Positions 37,050 to 51,489 of a stretch of 64,000 nucleotides of DNA are shown here, one piece after another. The notes beneath the pieces were generated by a model. It did not search any database, had not been told where the DNA came from, and was given only the letters and a program-made list of their open reading frames with translations. Positions within the stretch are counted from its first letter, which is position 1. Every line of letters begins with the position of its first letter. The DNA lies in the NCBI GenBank assembly GCA_958298945.1, contig OY282607.1, positions 77,120,868-77,184,867 of the forward strand. Reading direction: 5' to 3'. Source of the stretch: Atherix ibis (lineage: Eukaryota; Arthropoda; Insecta; Diptera; Athericidae). A program made the translations under genes and the position numbers.

Positions 37050-39735
37050 GTGAGTACATTACGTAACGAAGAAGCATATTTTATATAGTATAAAAATAAG
37101 ATACTACTACATATTGCTTCCAAAACTGATATGTATAACATAGAATATAGACTATAGAGCTTAAGCACACTTATTAATTATATATCGTCCCATAATTAGA
37201 AAGAATATATTTTTCAAATAAAATTTATTTATTTTTAATATTGAACTGTTTTGTTTGAGTTCCCCACCTTTGAATTTCAGTTAAAAGTTTCTCTTATTTA
37301 TGTATTCGATGTACTATTCTTGAATGATAACTATTTTGAAGAAAAAAAAATTATTATTTGTTCATATTTAAATGTATTTGATTGTATTTTGAAAAAGTCA
37401 TCATAAGACCAAAGTTTAACAAAATTTTCTAATATAATATCTTTATTAAGATAAATACTCATATAATATATATAAAAATTTATGCAGGAGTCATTTGACC
37501 ATTTTAGTTTCTTTTCTTTTTTTTGGTTTGTTGATTGTTGAATATTTTTTCTTTTAAATCTCAAATGGTATCTACATATTTTAGAAAAAAATTTTCAAGA
37601 AATCAAACAAATAAAAACGTTTTTTTGTATTTATTTAAAAAAAAAGCCTCTCCAAAAAATGCATCGAAACTTTTAACTAACATTAAAAACTACTTATTAA
37701 AATGTAGTGAAATATAAAATTCTACTTGAATTTATTCACTGCCAAAATTTAAACCATCAATCATAGTATTGATATATAATAATATACATATATTGTTAAA
37801 AACGATCTGCCCTTCTATTAAGAAGTATATATAGTATATCAAGGTTAATAAATAAATGGTAAAAAGTATTAAGAATTTATAATTAAAAAAAAATTTCACC
37901 TATAGAAAAAATATGAAATTTCCAAAATGAACACATAGTTGTAATGCATGTGAACGATAAGTAGTGTAATGGCAGTATTCTTGATAATCAAGGACATTTT
38001 AAAACAAACAAAAATTAAGAACTTACAATTTTATCATAAAATTACGTATGTATAAATATATTGGTTGATATACAAAAATAAAATTAAATAAATTGTTTTT
38101 AATTGAATATAAGCTATTTGATAATCCCAATTACGGGAGGTAGAGTATTTGAATAATTATTCAAACTTTGACAAAAAAAGAAAACTAAAAAGTAAAAAAA
38201 TACGATTCAATACAAAGTTGAAAATAAATGACGGTTATATATGAAATAAAAAAAATATTATTTGATGCGAATATAAAGCGCTTGTGATAAATACTTTCAG
38301 GAATTATTTTATTTTTACATTAACGTATCAATGTCCTTTTAAACTTTCATAAAAAAATTCTCTTACAAAATCATAGTTACCAATTACAAAAAAAGGAAGT
38401 AGATAAATGACTGACAAAATTTTCGAATAATCTTCTTCAATAAAAAATTTCAAAAACAAAATTATAAATAAAAAAAATTTATTTTTTTAATTTATTATTT
38501 AATTGTACCATTTCACTAAGAGGAAAATTAGATCATTTGATAACATCTAATTATATCATTTTACAAAGAAAAAAAACCCAGGACAAAGAATTCTTTTAAA
38601 TAGATAAATATTTTTCGAATTTCTTCTAAAGCTTTTAGTTTATTTTTACATTAGTTTTTAAAAAATATTAACGAAATTAATAATATTATTATTATTTTAT
38701 TGATTTATTTTCCAAAATTAGAAACCTGTTAAAAATAAATAATTATTAAAAATATGCATGATAATTTAGTAATTTTTAAATATAAAAATCGTTATTAATT
38801 TTTTAGAAATTATATAGTTATCCTATAAAACCTGAGAAAAAAAATGAAAATACAAAAAAAAATTAGAAAGGATTATTTTTCCGCGTTACTTATTATTAAA
38901 GAATAAGCAAAACAAAAAAAAAACAAATTTCAATTTATAATATAAAATTTTAAAAAAATTCTAATTTTTTAAAAGTGCTTTTTTGCGTGTTATTTAATTT
39001 GTATTCTTGTTCATCCAAATTCCTTAAAAAAGATAACAATGTGTACATACATATATGTATGTTTGTATATTCATACATACACTTTTCTTATTTTTAATTA
39101 TTATTTGTGTGCTCTGCTTATTGTCTTATCTCTATTATGATTAAACTAGAATTGATTCAATATCATATTTTTGCTAAGACTGTAAAATATATACTAAACT
39201 GCTTTGAAAACTATCTAAAACTACAAAATTCTATCTAAACAAATTACTAAAATTTTGATTATTTTTTCTACGCGAGTCACTTAAAATATTTTATTAATAC
39301 CATTTCTACTAGGATTCTTTATTCTACTATCATTAATTAGAAAGTTTGCAAACGAATGATGACTCTATTCTTATACGAATAAATATTCTAAGCGGTCTAC
39401 TTTTGTATATGTATGTGTATGTCTGTATCCAAAATATCTGTCAAATCGCATGCAATTTTCTGCGCAATAAATTTATCCTATTTATGTACATGTGTACCAT
39501 ACTAAAAACGTGTGAAATTTATATACAATATGCATAAATTATAGTAAATGTATGTATATAATAATGCTCACAAATAAAATATCAAAAGTAAATAGTTACT
39601 GACGTGAAATAAATGGTTATCCAAATTGTACTTTGAAAAGTAAACTTACATAAATTATACATTAAGTTCTGATTATAGTTCAATTTTTGTTATTTTATTA
39701 TGTTGCTTAAATCTTTCCATTATTAGGCATTTAAT
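37050..39735. other. extremely AT-rich DNA downstream of complexin
   Basis: Long A and T runs, no coding motif. It could be complexin 3' UTR or intergenic DNA. The many poly(A)-signal-like hexamers are expected by chance at this composition. Confidence 0.45.
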
Positions 39736-39749
39736 GTTACATTATTCAA

Positions 39750-40200
39750 ATCGGTCCTATGAGACTTTTTGCAGGACAGGATCCTGTTTATGTAATGTTA
39801 ATGACTTTTTGCTTATTTCGGGCTGTTGCACAGATTTTAGTTTTTAAATGCTCTCAAATTTTGAGATTGTCGAAAATTTGAACCTTCATGAGATAAAGTC
39901 AAATGGCATATTCTTGGAGCCCAATTGATATCACCAAATCTTGAGAGTATGAGTCCTGGAAACTTTTTGCGTAACAAAGCCAAAACTTGTTATAGAATGT
40001 GATTTGTGTTGCCGCAATTTAAGGCTTAAATATTTGAATATCATAAAGTAACGATCTCTCTTCTTCATTTTCGAATAAATACGGACCAATGATACCTTCA
40101 AACTAAAATACACATCAGACAGTCATTTTACCTTTTGCAGATACAATGGCTTCTCTATGGACTCTCATATATGCCAATTTTCTTATAGACGTGACTTCTT
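39750..40200 (-). pseudogene. DDE transposase relic (RIWGSENP/SCDLTPLDF family, copy 1)
   Basis: The minus strand gives in order EAIVSAKGKMTV, then EGIIGPYLFENEEERS, frame-broken NCGNTNHIL, and KFPGLILSRFGDINWAPRIC followed by HLTL and a tail with CKKSH. This follows the layout of Tc1/mariner-superfamily transposases with KVTVWC, GIIGPYFFED, REKFGxxxISRxGxVNWPPRSCDLTPLDFFLW and CxxSRGGHL blocks. It shares nucleotide similarity with the copy at 61.6-62.0 kb (acatcagacag at 40114 and 61868). Catalytic residues are gone. Confidence 0.65.
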
Positions 40201-41444
40201 CTCATAATTTTCTTATTATAAAATCAGCATATTCTGTACATTACATGGCCGGTTAAACTATCCATCTGTGGTATTCTGTGCTCAGTTAAATGATCAATAA
40301 TACAAAATGGTATAAACTTAGTCTAAGTAATTAGTCTAAGTAAATAATATATATATTTAAAAATGATAAAACAAAATGGCTGAAATTTTCAAATTACAAA
40401 ATGGATGACATAGTGTCAAAAATAAACTACTTATCGAAGTCAAACACGTTTCATTTATATAACTGTATAACTGCTATTATTTTTTGTTTCAAATTTTAAA
40501 TTAACTTCCTAATTATAATAAATAAAAGTTATTCTTAAATAATTGCATATTTCGTTAATTGATGCAAAAGGATTTTTTTAAATAAAATTATCCCAATCGT
40601 GTTTTGTATTTAATACCATTATGATAAATATTAAAAAAAATTGTTAGTGTGCATACTTTAATTGTAAAATATGTATGTGTATGTAATAGGTAAGCTAAAC
40701 TGTGTATGAATTTTATGCATGGTAAATATTTCTTTATTATATTACTTATTTTTGCACTTCTATATGTAATGTATGTAGTATATAATAAAAACTTTTTATT
40801 CTATATGCGTGTAAATTATATTATATGAACATTTATGTATATGTGAAAAATTTGAACAAACAAAATATATACAATATTATATAATAATAAAAATTGTATA
40901 TTAACTTTAATTAATTGTGTTTATTTATCTATTTTTTTTTAATAATTATATTAACAATAATATATTTATGTTTATTTTCTCTTCTATTTTCATTTGTTTT
41001 TTTCTTGTCTTCTAGTTGTGTATTAAATATCTTCTGCTGCTCATGTTTATTAAGTGTTCAAATAAAACTAACTCAACTACAAAATGAACAGAAAAACTCT
41101 ACAGCTAAATTAATTAAACTACAAAATAATATATTGTATATTAAAATCTAAATACTGTTTATATTCTACTATCTAAAAACTATTATTCGGTACAACACAA
41201 TGGCTGATAGTATTATTATATTGTTATTGGACTTTTTTTCATTTTTTTTAAATATTTAAAAGTTTTTACTATCACTCTATTTATTGGTAATGCATAACAC
41301 CATATTATATTTATTTTATAAAAATCAATTTTATTTAATAAATTTATTCCAAAATATTACATATGTCTTTTCATAATAAACATTCACAAACTTTAAACTA
41401 AAATACATCAATCTAAACAAATAAATTAACCATAAGATCATATG

Positions 41445-41445
<1 letters not shown>

Positions 41446-41515
<70 letters not shown>

Positions 41516-41516
41516 T
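41446..41516. repeat. (TA)n microsatellite, about 70 bp
   Basis: A nearly pure TA tract broken by one G. It is the longest dinucleotide repeat in the window and produces an artificial Tyr-Ile frame on the minus strand. Confidence 0.95.
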
Positions 41517-43827
41517 CATTGTAATCAGACAAAATGTAAAATAATAAAAGAAATTGTTACAGAAATAAAAATAAAAAATCGAATAAACTTAAAATATTTT
41601 TTTTACATATAACTATTTCATTCATTATTAAGTATTTAAATACATTCATCTATTTATACCATATATACACAAAATTTATTTGTAACCAATTAATTATAAT
41701 TGTATTTGCGAAAATATTTCCCAACAAAAAAAAAAACATATTTAAACTTAATTAATCAAGAAAACAATTACTTACATAATACTATCAATTTAGCTATTTA
41801 TAAATATACATCTATTCATACATATTCATACTAATACTATAATAGTAAATATTATTGATTTATTCAAATTATAGGAAATTAAACAAATAACATTTCAGTA
41901 GTTGAATTATTGTAAGACCTACTATATGAAAACATATAGAAAATTATGGGAAACAATAGTCTCTCTTCAACAGCCAAAAAAGAAATTTTTTTTAAATCAA
42001 ACAAAATAAAATAAATATTTAAAAAATCATATTATAACAAAATATATTTTTTTTGCATAAAATTTCATCTGAAATTATGTATCATGTATTTAAATATTAG
42101 CATTACTAATTCTCTCTAAATGTCAGTCTTTTTTATAATACCTTAATAAATGTTTATAGCAATAAATTATTACAAAACTAAATAGAAACAACCTGAACAG
42201 AAAAAATTAATATCTAAAAAAAAACTGATTCCCAACAAAAAAAAAAAAAACAAATCTATCCAACAAATATACGTATATATACAAATATTACTCAAACAAA
42301 TCTCTCGAAACATTCATCCTCGTACACCAGAATTTCTCTTTATGTAAAGGATTATAAAGTTTATATATTATAGATATTATATTTATAATAATAATAATAA
42401 TACTAAAAATAATATTAATTAAAATAAAAATAATAATACAAAAAAATGATAATAACAACAGCAGATACAATAAAATCTATTATATCATATATGTTTGTCT
42501 GTAAATCTTTCTCTCTCGCATGCTATTATGTGTCTAAATAATTATCATTAATTGTTATTAAAAAATAAATAAGTAAACAAATTAATTAATAATATACATA
42601 ATAATTAAAAAAATGACCAGAAAATTATGTAAGCGTATATAAACTTTCAATAAAAATAAAAGGAATAATAAAAAATATATGTTATAGTTGTGCTTATCTT
42701 ATTAACAAAAACAAAAGTATTAAAACGTATACATGCTTATATAATATATATATATACAACAAAAATTATATTTAATAAAAAAACAATTATATACATATAC
42801 ATATAAATAGACCCCCAATAAATATTATTTAATATTGGGGAACATTTAATTATGTGTTCATTATTATATTTTGCGAAACTTAAATACAAAAATTACTTAT
42901 ATAAAATGTTAAATTTGTAAATTAAATTAATGCCGTTTTAATTTTAATGCATAAATAGTCGGAGTAATAGCCTTTTTTTATTTCACAAAATAATGTGTAG
43001 ATGCCTTCGCTCCTTATATGAATGGTTACCTTCATAAAATGTTGATCATCGAATATTTATCTACCACCAATTTACTGAAAGGAAAAGTGTCATGGCAGTC
43101 TCAAAATTGATTGGTCAACAAAATGGCCGTATTTGTTTTCACAAGAATAATATGCTTACACAGATTCATATATAATTAAAAACAAATGAAGGAAAATTTT
43201 CTAAACGAGATCTTCTTTTTTAAATATGACAACGTAAAATTTAAAGTTTAAGAATAGGTTCAATTATATTAAAACTAATTACTGAAAATTTTAACATTTC
43301 CTCATTTCTTTGGAATTTCTAAATTTTTCTCTATAGTTTTTTTCTTTTTTATATATTAATTTTCAAAATTAATAAAAAGTGTACAAAAATTCCATACACA
43401 CATGCATACATAATATAGTATATCGTTCTATAAAACGATAACTCTACTTAATATTGTATAGATAATTTTATCACATGTAGAACATTATCTATTGTTAGCT
43501 TTTTAAGGACACAACTAATTGTTATTACATGATATAAACAAAATTATTTAAGGGATTATATAGTGAAGAAAATTTTTTTTAAAAATAACTAATATGTATA
43601 TACATATATACGTACATGCTTATGCATATACAATTTAAATTTGAAATAAACCAAAGAACATCATTTGTTTATATAAATAAATAATATATACAAACATACA
43701 TATACACAATAATCTATTATATATTATATTTGGAAAAAAAAATTAAATTATATATATAAGTGTGAATAAAATTCTTTGTAAACTTGCTCTATTAGATTAA
43801 CGTATAAAATGTGGTCACGTTTTTTTA

Positions 43828-43866
43828 TTTTATTATTATTATTATTATCATCATTGTTATTATTAT
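43828..43866. repeat. (ATT)n microsatellite
   Basis: ATT repeats running into an imperfect ATC/GTT tail. Confidence 0.85.
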
Positions 43867-46800
43867 AATTTAATATAGTCTATAAATGTGTATAGTATTT
43901 TTATTATATTCCTTAAGAAATTTGAATTAATTTTTTTTGTTTTTATTTTTACAAATCGTCTGCCAAGTAAAGCTTTCGGTAAAAAAAAAAACTTATAAAA
44001 AAATATGGCAAATGAAGAAATGCTCTATTAAATCGAATGAACAAGGACAATAAACTTTTTGCAAAAATAATATTATATAAAAATTGGTAAATTATATATG
44101 TATATTATAATATGCATAATTACATTGGAAAGTAATAAGTGAAAATTATCAAATATTTTGTTCTCTTTGTCCTTATGTTTATATCTCCTTATTTGTTTTA
44201 CTTTAAGACATTTAGTTATTATCAAATTAAAAGTAAATTATATTTAAAAGGATCCAAAACTTATGCAAGTTTGTTACAATATTGCATCAAATATTACTTA
44301 AGTAAATTTGAACTACAATCAATTCAATAAGTATTGTTTTTAAAATAATTTGAAAAATAAAAGTAATATGATTTCTTCTTATGCCTATAATTATATTTAT
44401 ATATATATATACATATATATATATATAAATATTATTTTATAACTTTTATAACTTATATTTGTTCAAATATTAAATGTGTATGTATGGACTGAAAATGTTT
44501 ACTCTTTAAATGTACTTTAAGTGTCGTTATCTCTAGTGGATGTTAATAAATCTATTAATATTTCTTCTTACTCTAATTCTTTTTCACATAAAAACAACAA
44601 ATAACAATTTTTTCTATTTATATTTGAAATTATTTTTTATCAAAACGTGAAAAAACATTTACAAATCAAATACATCGTATATTAGCATTTATATTTTATA
44701 CAAAATTAAAAGAAATATTTTCATAAACTTTTTTCTAAATTCAATTTATGTTGCTCAAGTATGTTCTGCTTACTTAATCAAATATGAACATAACTTTATC
44801 TCAAATGTTTCACACAAATTTTTTTCTAGCTAAAAAGATAAAAACAACTACAGTTCTATTCACGTTATTTTCAATCAATCATTTCTACCTTTATATATGC
44901 TATAAAGATTAAATTATTTCAATTAATATAAATTAACTAACAATAAAATTGTGTAATTAACCAGTTTGGAGAAGAAGAAAAAATAACATGAATACTAAAA
45001 TATTTAATCTTCACAGCATCTATGAATTTATATAATATCACAATAATATTTTATCAATGAAAAGATACATATTTGACGCACAATATTTTTTCATTGCAAC
45101 TCTTCCAATAACAAAAAATAATAAACTAAAACATATTAATATTTATACAATATTGAATTAATTTTTTTTTTGTCTAAATACTAATCAGCAAATACATAAA
45201 TGTGCCTGCGGCAATGTGGCTTCTAAATTATATTTTATTTTTCCTTCATAATTAATAAAATATTCAAATACATATTTTATTTGAATGCAATATATATGTA
45301 TGTATGCATATGTAAAGCTATGTGTATATATATACATATATAAATGTATAAAATGTATTTAAATTGTAATGAGAAATTACTGAAATTTTTATTAAAGAAT
45401 GGAATTTGGGTGGAACATCTTGCTAATTATAAATTTCCTAAACTATTCAATTAAAATATAACTATTATCATTATCTGTTTCGTTAAGATACATATTTGTT
45501 AATATTTTCATGTGTTCAAATTTGACAAAAAAAATTTTACATTTCATCTGTACTAAATGAAAAAAAATATTATTTATTTTGTTTTATGATGAAGAATTAA
45601 CTTTTCTAAACACATAATCAGATATATGGAAATAACTAATTTTTCCTTTTTAAAAAAATACTTTTTTTTATATAAAACACATTTGAAAATGTTTTAAAGA
45701 TTAACTTGTATAAAATAACTATATAATAAAGCTATTAAAGAATAATAATAATAATATAAACTTTGTTATTAAATTATTAATCGTCTTACGATAATAATAA
45801 AAAAAATATTAATTGTTGTAATTAAATGGCTGTCAATAATATCATTTCTTTTTCACTTTAATTAAAATATCTCCTTTTCTAGCTTAAGTAAATATATACA
45901 TGCATATATATATATATATATATATAATACCTGGATATATACATATATTGTGACTAAAAAAATACTAGAAAAAAATTATTTACTTAATTTGCTTAAAAAA
46001 TTAATCGATTGTATAATTGAAAATACCAACCATATTTAAATAGACTACACCCATTAAAAACTTTTATCTGAGAGAAAAAATTAATTTATATTTATAATAT
46101 TCTTTAATATGTTTTAAGAGTAAATATAATTCAAAAATTTTATGAGTGATAATATAAAATTTTAATAAGAATTACCTTTTAAAATGAAATGTTTATTATT
46201 GAATATACACGTATGTAAAAATTAAAAATTAAAAAAAAACTAAAACAATTTTGAATGGAAAAAAAGTTTTAAGTGTATTTAGATGAAAATTTAATATTTA
46301 TTTTCTTTGAAATTTAAAAATATTTTTAAAGAAAAAAAAATCCGGTTTCAAAAAATTTTTAAATAAATCCAAAAAAAAAATATGAATGAAATTTCAAAAA
46401 TTATTAAAAAAAATACAAATATTTCTTGTATAATACAATATATGAAAGATATTATTGGTGTATGTTTTCTCAAAAACTTTACCTAACTTATCTACTGACA
46501 TATAATAGATATTATTATCTATACGAGTAGATTTGTAAAAACTATTGGTAAATAATTACCTAAAAGCAATCAGAATATCTAATTAAAAGTATTCTTTTTA
46601 TTTATAGTTGACATAATATATGAAAATATTAAAAATTTACATGATAAAAAATTCAAAAGAAATATACATAATTTGTGGATTATGTATATTAATATAATTT
46701 AGAAAATTAAATAAATAAAAACAAACATCTTGTAAGATATTATTAATTTCAAAATATAAGTGAGTATTCAGGCAAATTTATTAAAAATGAAAATATTTCG

Positions 46801-49180
46801 GAAAAAAACATAATACTATTAACAAAAAAAAATAAAAAAATATTAAAGAAATATTGCACAAAAATTAAAATTAACTGAAAAATATATAAAATGTTTGTAA
46901 ATAACAATCTTCAAATTAAAAATAAAAAAAAATAATTAAATGCCTTTTAAATGAAAACGAAACATATTTAAAGCAAATACAAAGAAAATCTTAGATTTAT
47001 ATATTTATTTAATGTTTGATTGTTAGTAAATCTGGAAAAGAAACAACATAAAATATTTATTTTTAAACAATTTTAATATGAAAAAAAAACAAGGAAAAGT
47101 CATAAAAAATTTTGAACAATTTGTTTTCTTTTTTTAAATATTATTATATAAAACTGACGAAAAAAAATTTTATTAAGTTTTAACTTTAGGAATTGTAACC
47201 ATTTAATTTCGGTGTGAAAATATTCATATTTACTAACAGTATAATTTATTGCTTCAAACAAACAAAAAATCATAGAAGTAAATTAGTTAAGAATTAAAAG
47301 GAGAAACATATTTAAACATATAAAAATACACATTTTGAGACAACGACACTAGTACATTTGTACATAAATTTTTAGCATACTTAGAGATATTTTTAAGTAA
47401 AAAAATTTAAAAAAAAACTTTACAATTAAAAATTTTAAAGCAACTGTCATATACAATATTTAAAAAAATATATCTTGTTCGAAATTTATCTTTTTTTTAT
47501 ATATTATTAAATTTTTAAAATATTAATTAATTTAACATCTAATACTGATTTGATTTTTCTTATGCAATCATTTAAAGTTTGTTCCATTTCTTCGATTCAG
47601 TATATTCGATTTAAACATATTCTCTCGATTTATATAATTTTTGTGGAACGGTTATGAAAATAATAATGAACAACCAAAACAAATATTAATTATTTTTTTA
47701 ATATATTGTAATAACGTTTATTGTGAATGGAAAAAATCTACTGATGGACATATTGAGAAGAAGTGAAGGCTGTATGATTCCAGCATTATTATTAGTCATA
47801 TAACAGACACTCTATCACTTTCGCAAACATACCCTCAACATAAGAAAGAGTCCATTTGTAAGAAAATACAAAAAAAAATATATTGCGTCAAAATTGATGC
47901 AACTGCTGTTAGCCATTATAAAGACGGTCTAAAAAGCTCTCAAACCAAGATTTATTTCTATTTGATCAAATAAAGTTTGAGATTTTATGGTGTGAGAAAG
48001 TATATGCTTTATATATATAAGAATATATTTGTACTTATATAAAGACATAAGTGGACAAGACTTTTCCCTTATTCTGTATTTAATGATGAACTATTATAAT
48101 AGAAGCTGAGAGCTCGTCCATTCAGTATTGTAATAAAAATATCACTTATACACCGTAATGAAATCGTTCTAAACGATGACGGAAAAGCCTTTTAAGAAAA
48201 CTTCATACTAATAGTGTTTGACCACAAGCTTTAAGTCCTTTGAATAGATGTTTTCTTTTTTCATTATTTTTATTTATTTATTTTTTGTTGAAATAAAATT
48301 TTTTTCTTCTTATATTGAGAACAAGAAGAAATGGAAAAAAATTATTTACCAATTTTTCCTTTTTTATTTATCAATTTTCTTAAAGAAATTCTCAAGTACC
48401 AAAAAGAATTTATAAAAATCAAGAATTTCTAAATAGACTTCAGTTATATAAGAAAATATTTTCTTATTTAATAGATATAATAAATTGACTAAAGAGCAAT
48501 AAATGTACTTATTAATATTTATTGGCAATTCTGTGAATTTTCTAAGGATATCCAATCGTCAATATTTAAGTATGTTTAAGTATTATGCAATTACATATTC
48601 TTTTATGAGTTTCTGTTTGAGAATAATTCCTATCATATCAAATCGTACAAATATTTAAACATCTGCTGATAAATATGGATTTATTATAAAACTTAATAAC
48701 TCATAAAATACTATTTTCATATATTTCATAATTATTGACTTTTTTCTTAAATAATATGGGAAATTAATTCGGTAATAAATTAGTATATGTGTAAATTTAG
48801 TTAAATACTTACTATTGCAAGATCTCCTTACAGAAAAGGAAAAATTGGTATATATTCATACATACACATAAATATATATTATTATATATATATATTTTTA
48901 ACAAATTAATAATGTCAAAGTATTTTATATACAATAACGAAACAAAACTATTCTTTGTTATTATATAATTTGTTACATTCTTTAAAATTGACTATACATT
49001 TTACTTATAGTTAGTTAAATTCAAAATATTTAATCGAAATTTATAGAGCAAATTTACGATGGCATTGCATTGTTGAAATTATTTGTATATATACATCATA
49101 TGAGGAATAAATCTATACATATATATATATATACATATATATATTATACATATATACAAAATTCCAAAAAATAAAAATAA

Positions 49181-49204
49181 TTAATAATAATAATAATAAT
49201 AATT
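49181..49204. repeat. (AAT)n microsatellite
   Basis: About seven AAT units without interruption. Confidence 0.9.
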
Positions 49205-50056
49205 ATAATAACCCATGTTTCGCTAATGTATTGTTATATTAAATAAGATATAAAAAATTAAAAAATTAAATTCAAAATTAAAAAATACTAAAAAAAAAGA
49301 TATTGTATAATGAATTATGATTAAATTTTTAAAAAAAATTTTGGGTATATATGATTAATATAAAAAACAAAATGTAAAAGAACACATTTAGTAAACAGTA
49401 AGAAAATTGTTAATAAATCTAAAATCCTAAAATTTAGTTTGTTTGGTTTGTTGAATATTATATATATTTACATATATATATACATACATATATATTATAA
49501 AATTAAATAAATATTAAATATATATAAAATTGAAATTAAATAAATAAATATCTTTAATTGAACTATATTGTTTTACAGATTATTATAATTGGAATTTATC
49601 GATAGATCGTCGTAAAAGAATATAATTCATTTGATTTATTTTCATATATGGCAAAAGAAATTATTTAAATTTTAAAATATCGTATGTCATTAAGAAAAAT
49701 CCACCTGTTTATTAATATATAGTATTTAAATTTAAAATGAAAAAACAAGATGAGATGTTTGTTAATGAAATAGAAAATTGCTTAAGTTTAATTTAATGCT
49801 AAATAAAATGAAACAAGTTAATATATTATTACAATTATTATTATTATTAAATGTAAAAATTACCAAAAAAAATGAAAAAAAAAACAAATAAATGAAAATA
49901 TATTTAAAAAAATTTAAAAAAAAAATAAATAAATAATGAAAAATATTTTAACACGTAGATTTAGAGTGATTTTTAGATAAAAACAAATAAAAGCAAAGGT
50001 CTATATTGTGTTAATAGACCGACTGAGATTGTTAAAAATTATAAAAACAAAATTAT

Positions 50057-50109
<53 letters not shown>

Positions 50110-50121
50110 TAATAATAATAT
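50057..50121. repeat. (AAT)n microsatellite, about 65 bp
   Basis: About 16 uninterrupted AAT units followed by an AAC variant and more units. It is the longest trinucleotide repeat in the window. Confidence 0.95.
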
Positions 50122-51009
50122 TAATATATTGTAATGATTATTGATAATATAATAATTATAATAATATTAAATATTAATTAAAAATGAAAGATAAACCAAA
50201 TTAAAAAGTAAATATATGAAATATAAACTATTAATAAATATTGTAATTAAGGAAAAACGAAAACGATAAAAAAAAACTGAAATTTACATCAGAGAGACAC
50301 CTTATTTTAAACATCTACAATTGTATATCCCTACATTAATTCTTGAAACTGTTATTTAAATGAATTTAAAAGAAAAAACAATTTTCAATGAGCAATAATA
50401 AAAATAATGAATTTAAATTTTCAGAATAAAAAAACAGTAGTTATTTTTCTAATTTTCTGAAATAAAAAAATTACTAGGAAAAATGTATAATTCATTTATT
50501 TATTTAGATTAGAACAGTTTATAAAAAATATCCTTAAAAGTAATAACAAATGAACAATATCCAAAATCAAATAAGATTTAATTCGAAGAAAAAAAAATAT
50601 ATATATATATATAAATAGGTATATATGTAAAAAAACATACAATAAAATTACTTATACATATAAAATTAATTATTTAATATGCCTAAGAAACTAAAATGAC
50701 AGTAAGCATTCCCATAATCTGTAAAATTTATGTAGGGATTTATAAAGAATAGCGAGAGGGAAGTTAGTCATGGCATCTGTAATTGTTGTTATTTATAATT
50801 AAAAATAAATATATATATATATTGAAAAATATTTGATTACAAGCAGTATGTTATTATTCACTAGATATACATTCAAAAAGTGTATACTGTTAAAAAAAAA
50901 TACTAAAAGAAAAAAAGAAAAAACTGATAACAATAAATGAGTACTTAAAAAAGAAACAATTTGGAAATGGATTTTTATTATTACTTTATTATATTTATAT
51001 ATTTATTCA

Positions 51010-51480
51010 TTGTAGGCTTACTCCAGTGAATATTTACCCAGGTTTTTTAACCAATCAACACCATCAACGGCGCGATAACTAGGACTTCTCCTACTGAATC
51101 GAAAGAACTTCTGACATCCCACCTTTGCACCGCAATATTCCAGTTTAACACACCCAGCATGTTATTGGCTCTACCGAAGGTAGGGCCTACCCCATCTTCC
51201 AATATAATAAATAGAACTTTTCCGGGTAGGATCTTTCTCATCCATACGGATTAATTATACAAACCCACCGCAGCCTATGGTGCTTAAATTTATCCACAAC
51301 CGAATGGTCGCGATGACGTTCCAGAATCTCATCGTTAAATAAACTCCAGAATCGTTCATCCTCATGTAGTGGGTCAAATATTCTTCGAACAAGAGTTTGC
51401 AATATTTTTGCTGAGAACCCAAATTTTCGAAGAAAACAGGAGCAGTAGCTTCGATGTTATGGTCAGAATTTTCATGCGAA
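51010..51480 (-). pseudogene. non-LTR retrotransposon C-terminal fragment
   Basis: The minus strand reads FWSLFNDEILERHRDHSVVD, then KFKHHRLRW (51320-51260), MDEKDPTRK or RKILPGKVLFIILEDG in adjoining frames (51245-51190), GRANNML and QRWDVRSS (51170-51105). This pattern (LRWxGHVxRM, DPARKVLF, GRPxxRW, W) is the C-terminal segment that follows the reverse transcriptase in several LINE families. Three frames must be combined, so it is decayed. Sequence up to 51850 (LPERLHSREIRRKSLQESME, minus strand) may belong to the same element, but I could not place it. Confidence 0.55.
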
Positions 51481-51489
51481 ATAACTTAG

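Larger units (their letters stand above)
40210..50990. other. extremely AT-rich, microsatellite-dense DNA without recognisable genes
   Basis: Almost 11 kb with no protein motif, RNA gene or transposon that I can identify. Frames such as 40915-41151 and 42288-42470 are strings of Leu/Ile/Phe from T-rich DNA. Bases 47740-48250 are slightly richer in GC but unidentified. A short GC-clamped hairpin, CCCCAATA with TATTGGGG, lies at 42812-42839. Confidence 0.5.

Noticed and set aside
40915..41151. Possible small membrane protein
   Set aside because: The Leu/Ile/Phe string follows from T-rich DNA; there is no start context, homology or flanking structure.
36717..50121. CRISPR-like or regularly spaced arrays
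   Set aside because: Repeats are simple (TA)n and (AAT)n tracts without unique spacers, and this is eukaryotic nuclear DNA.
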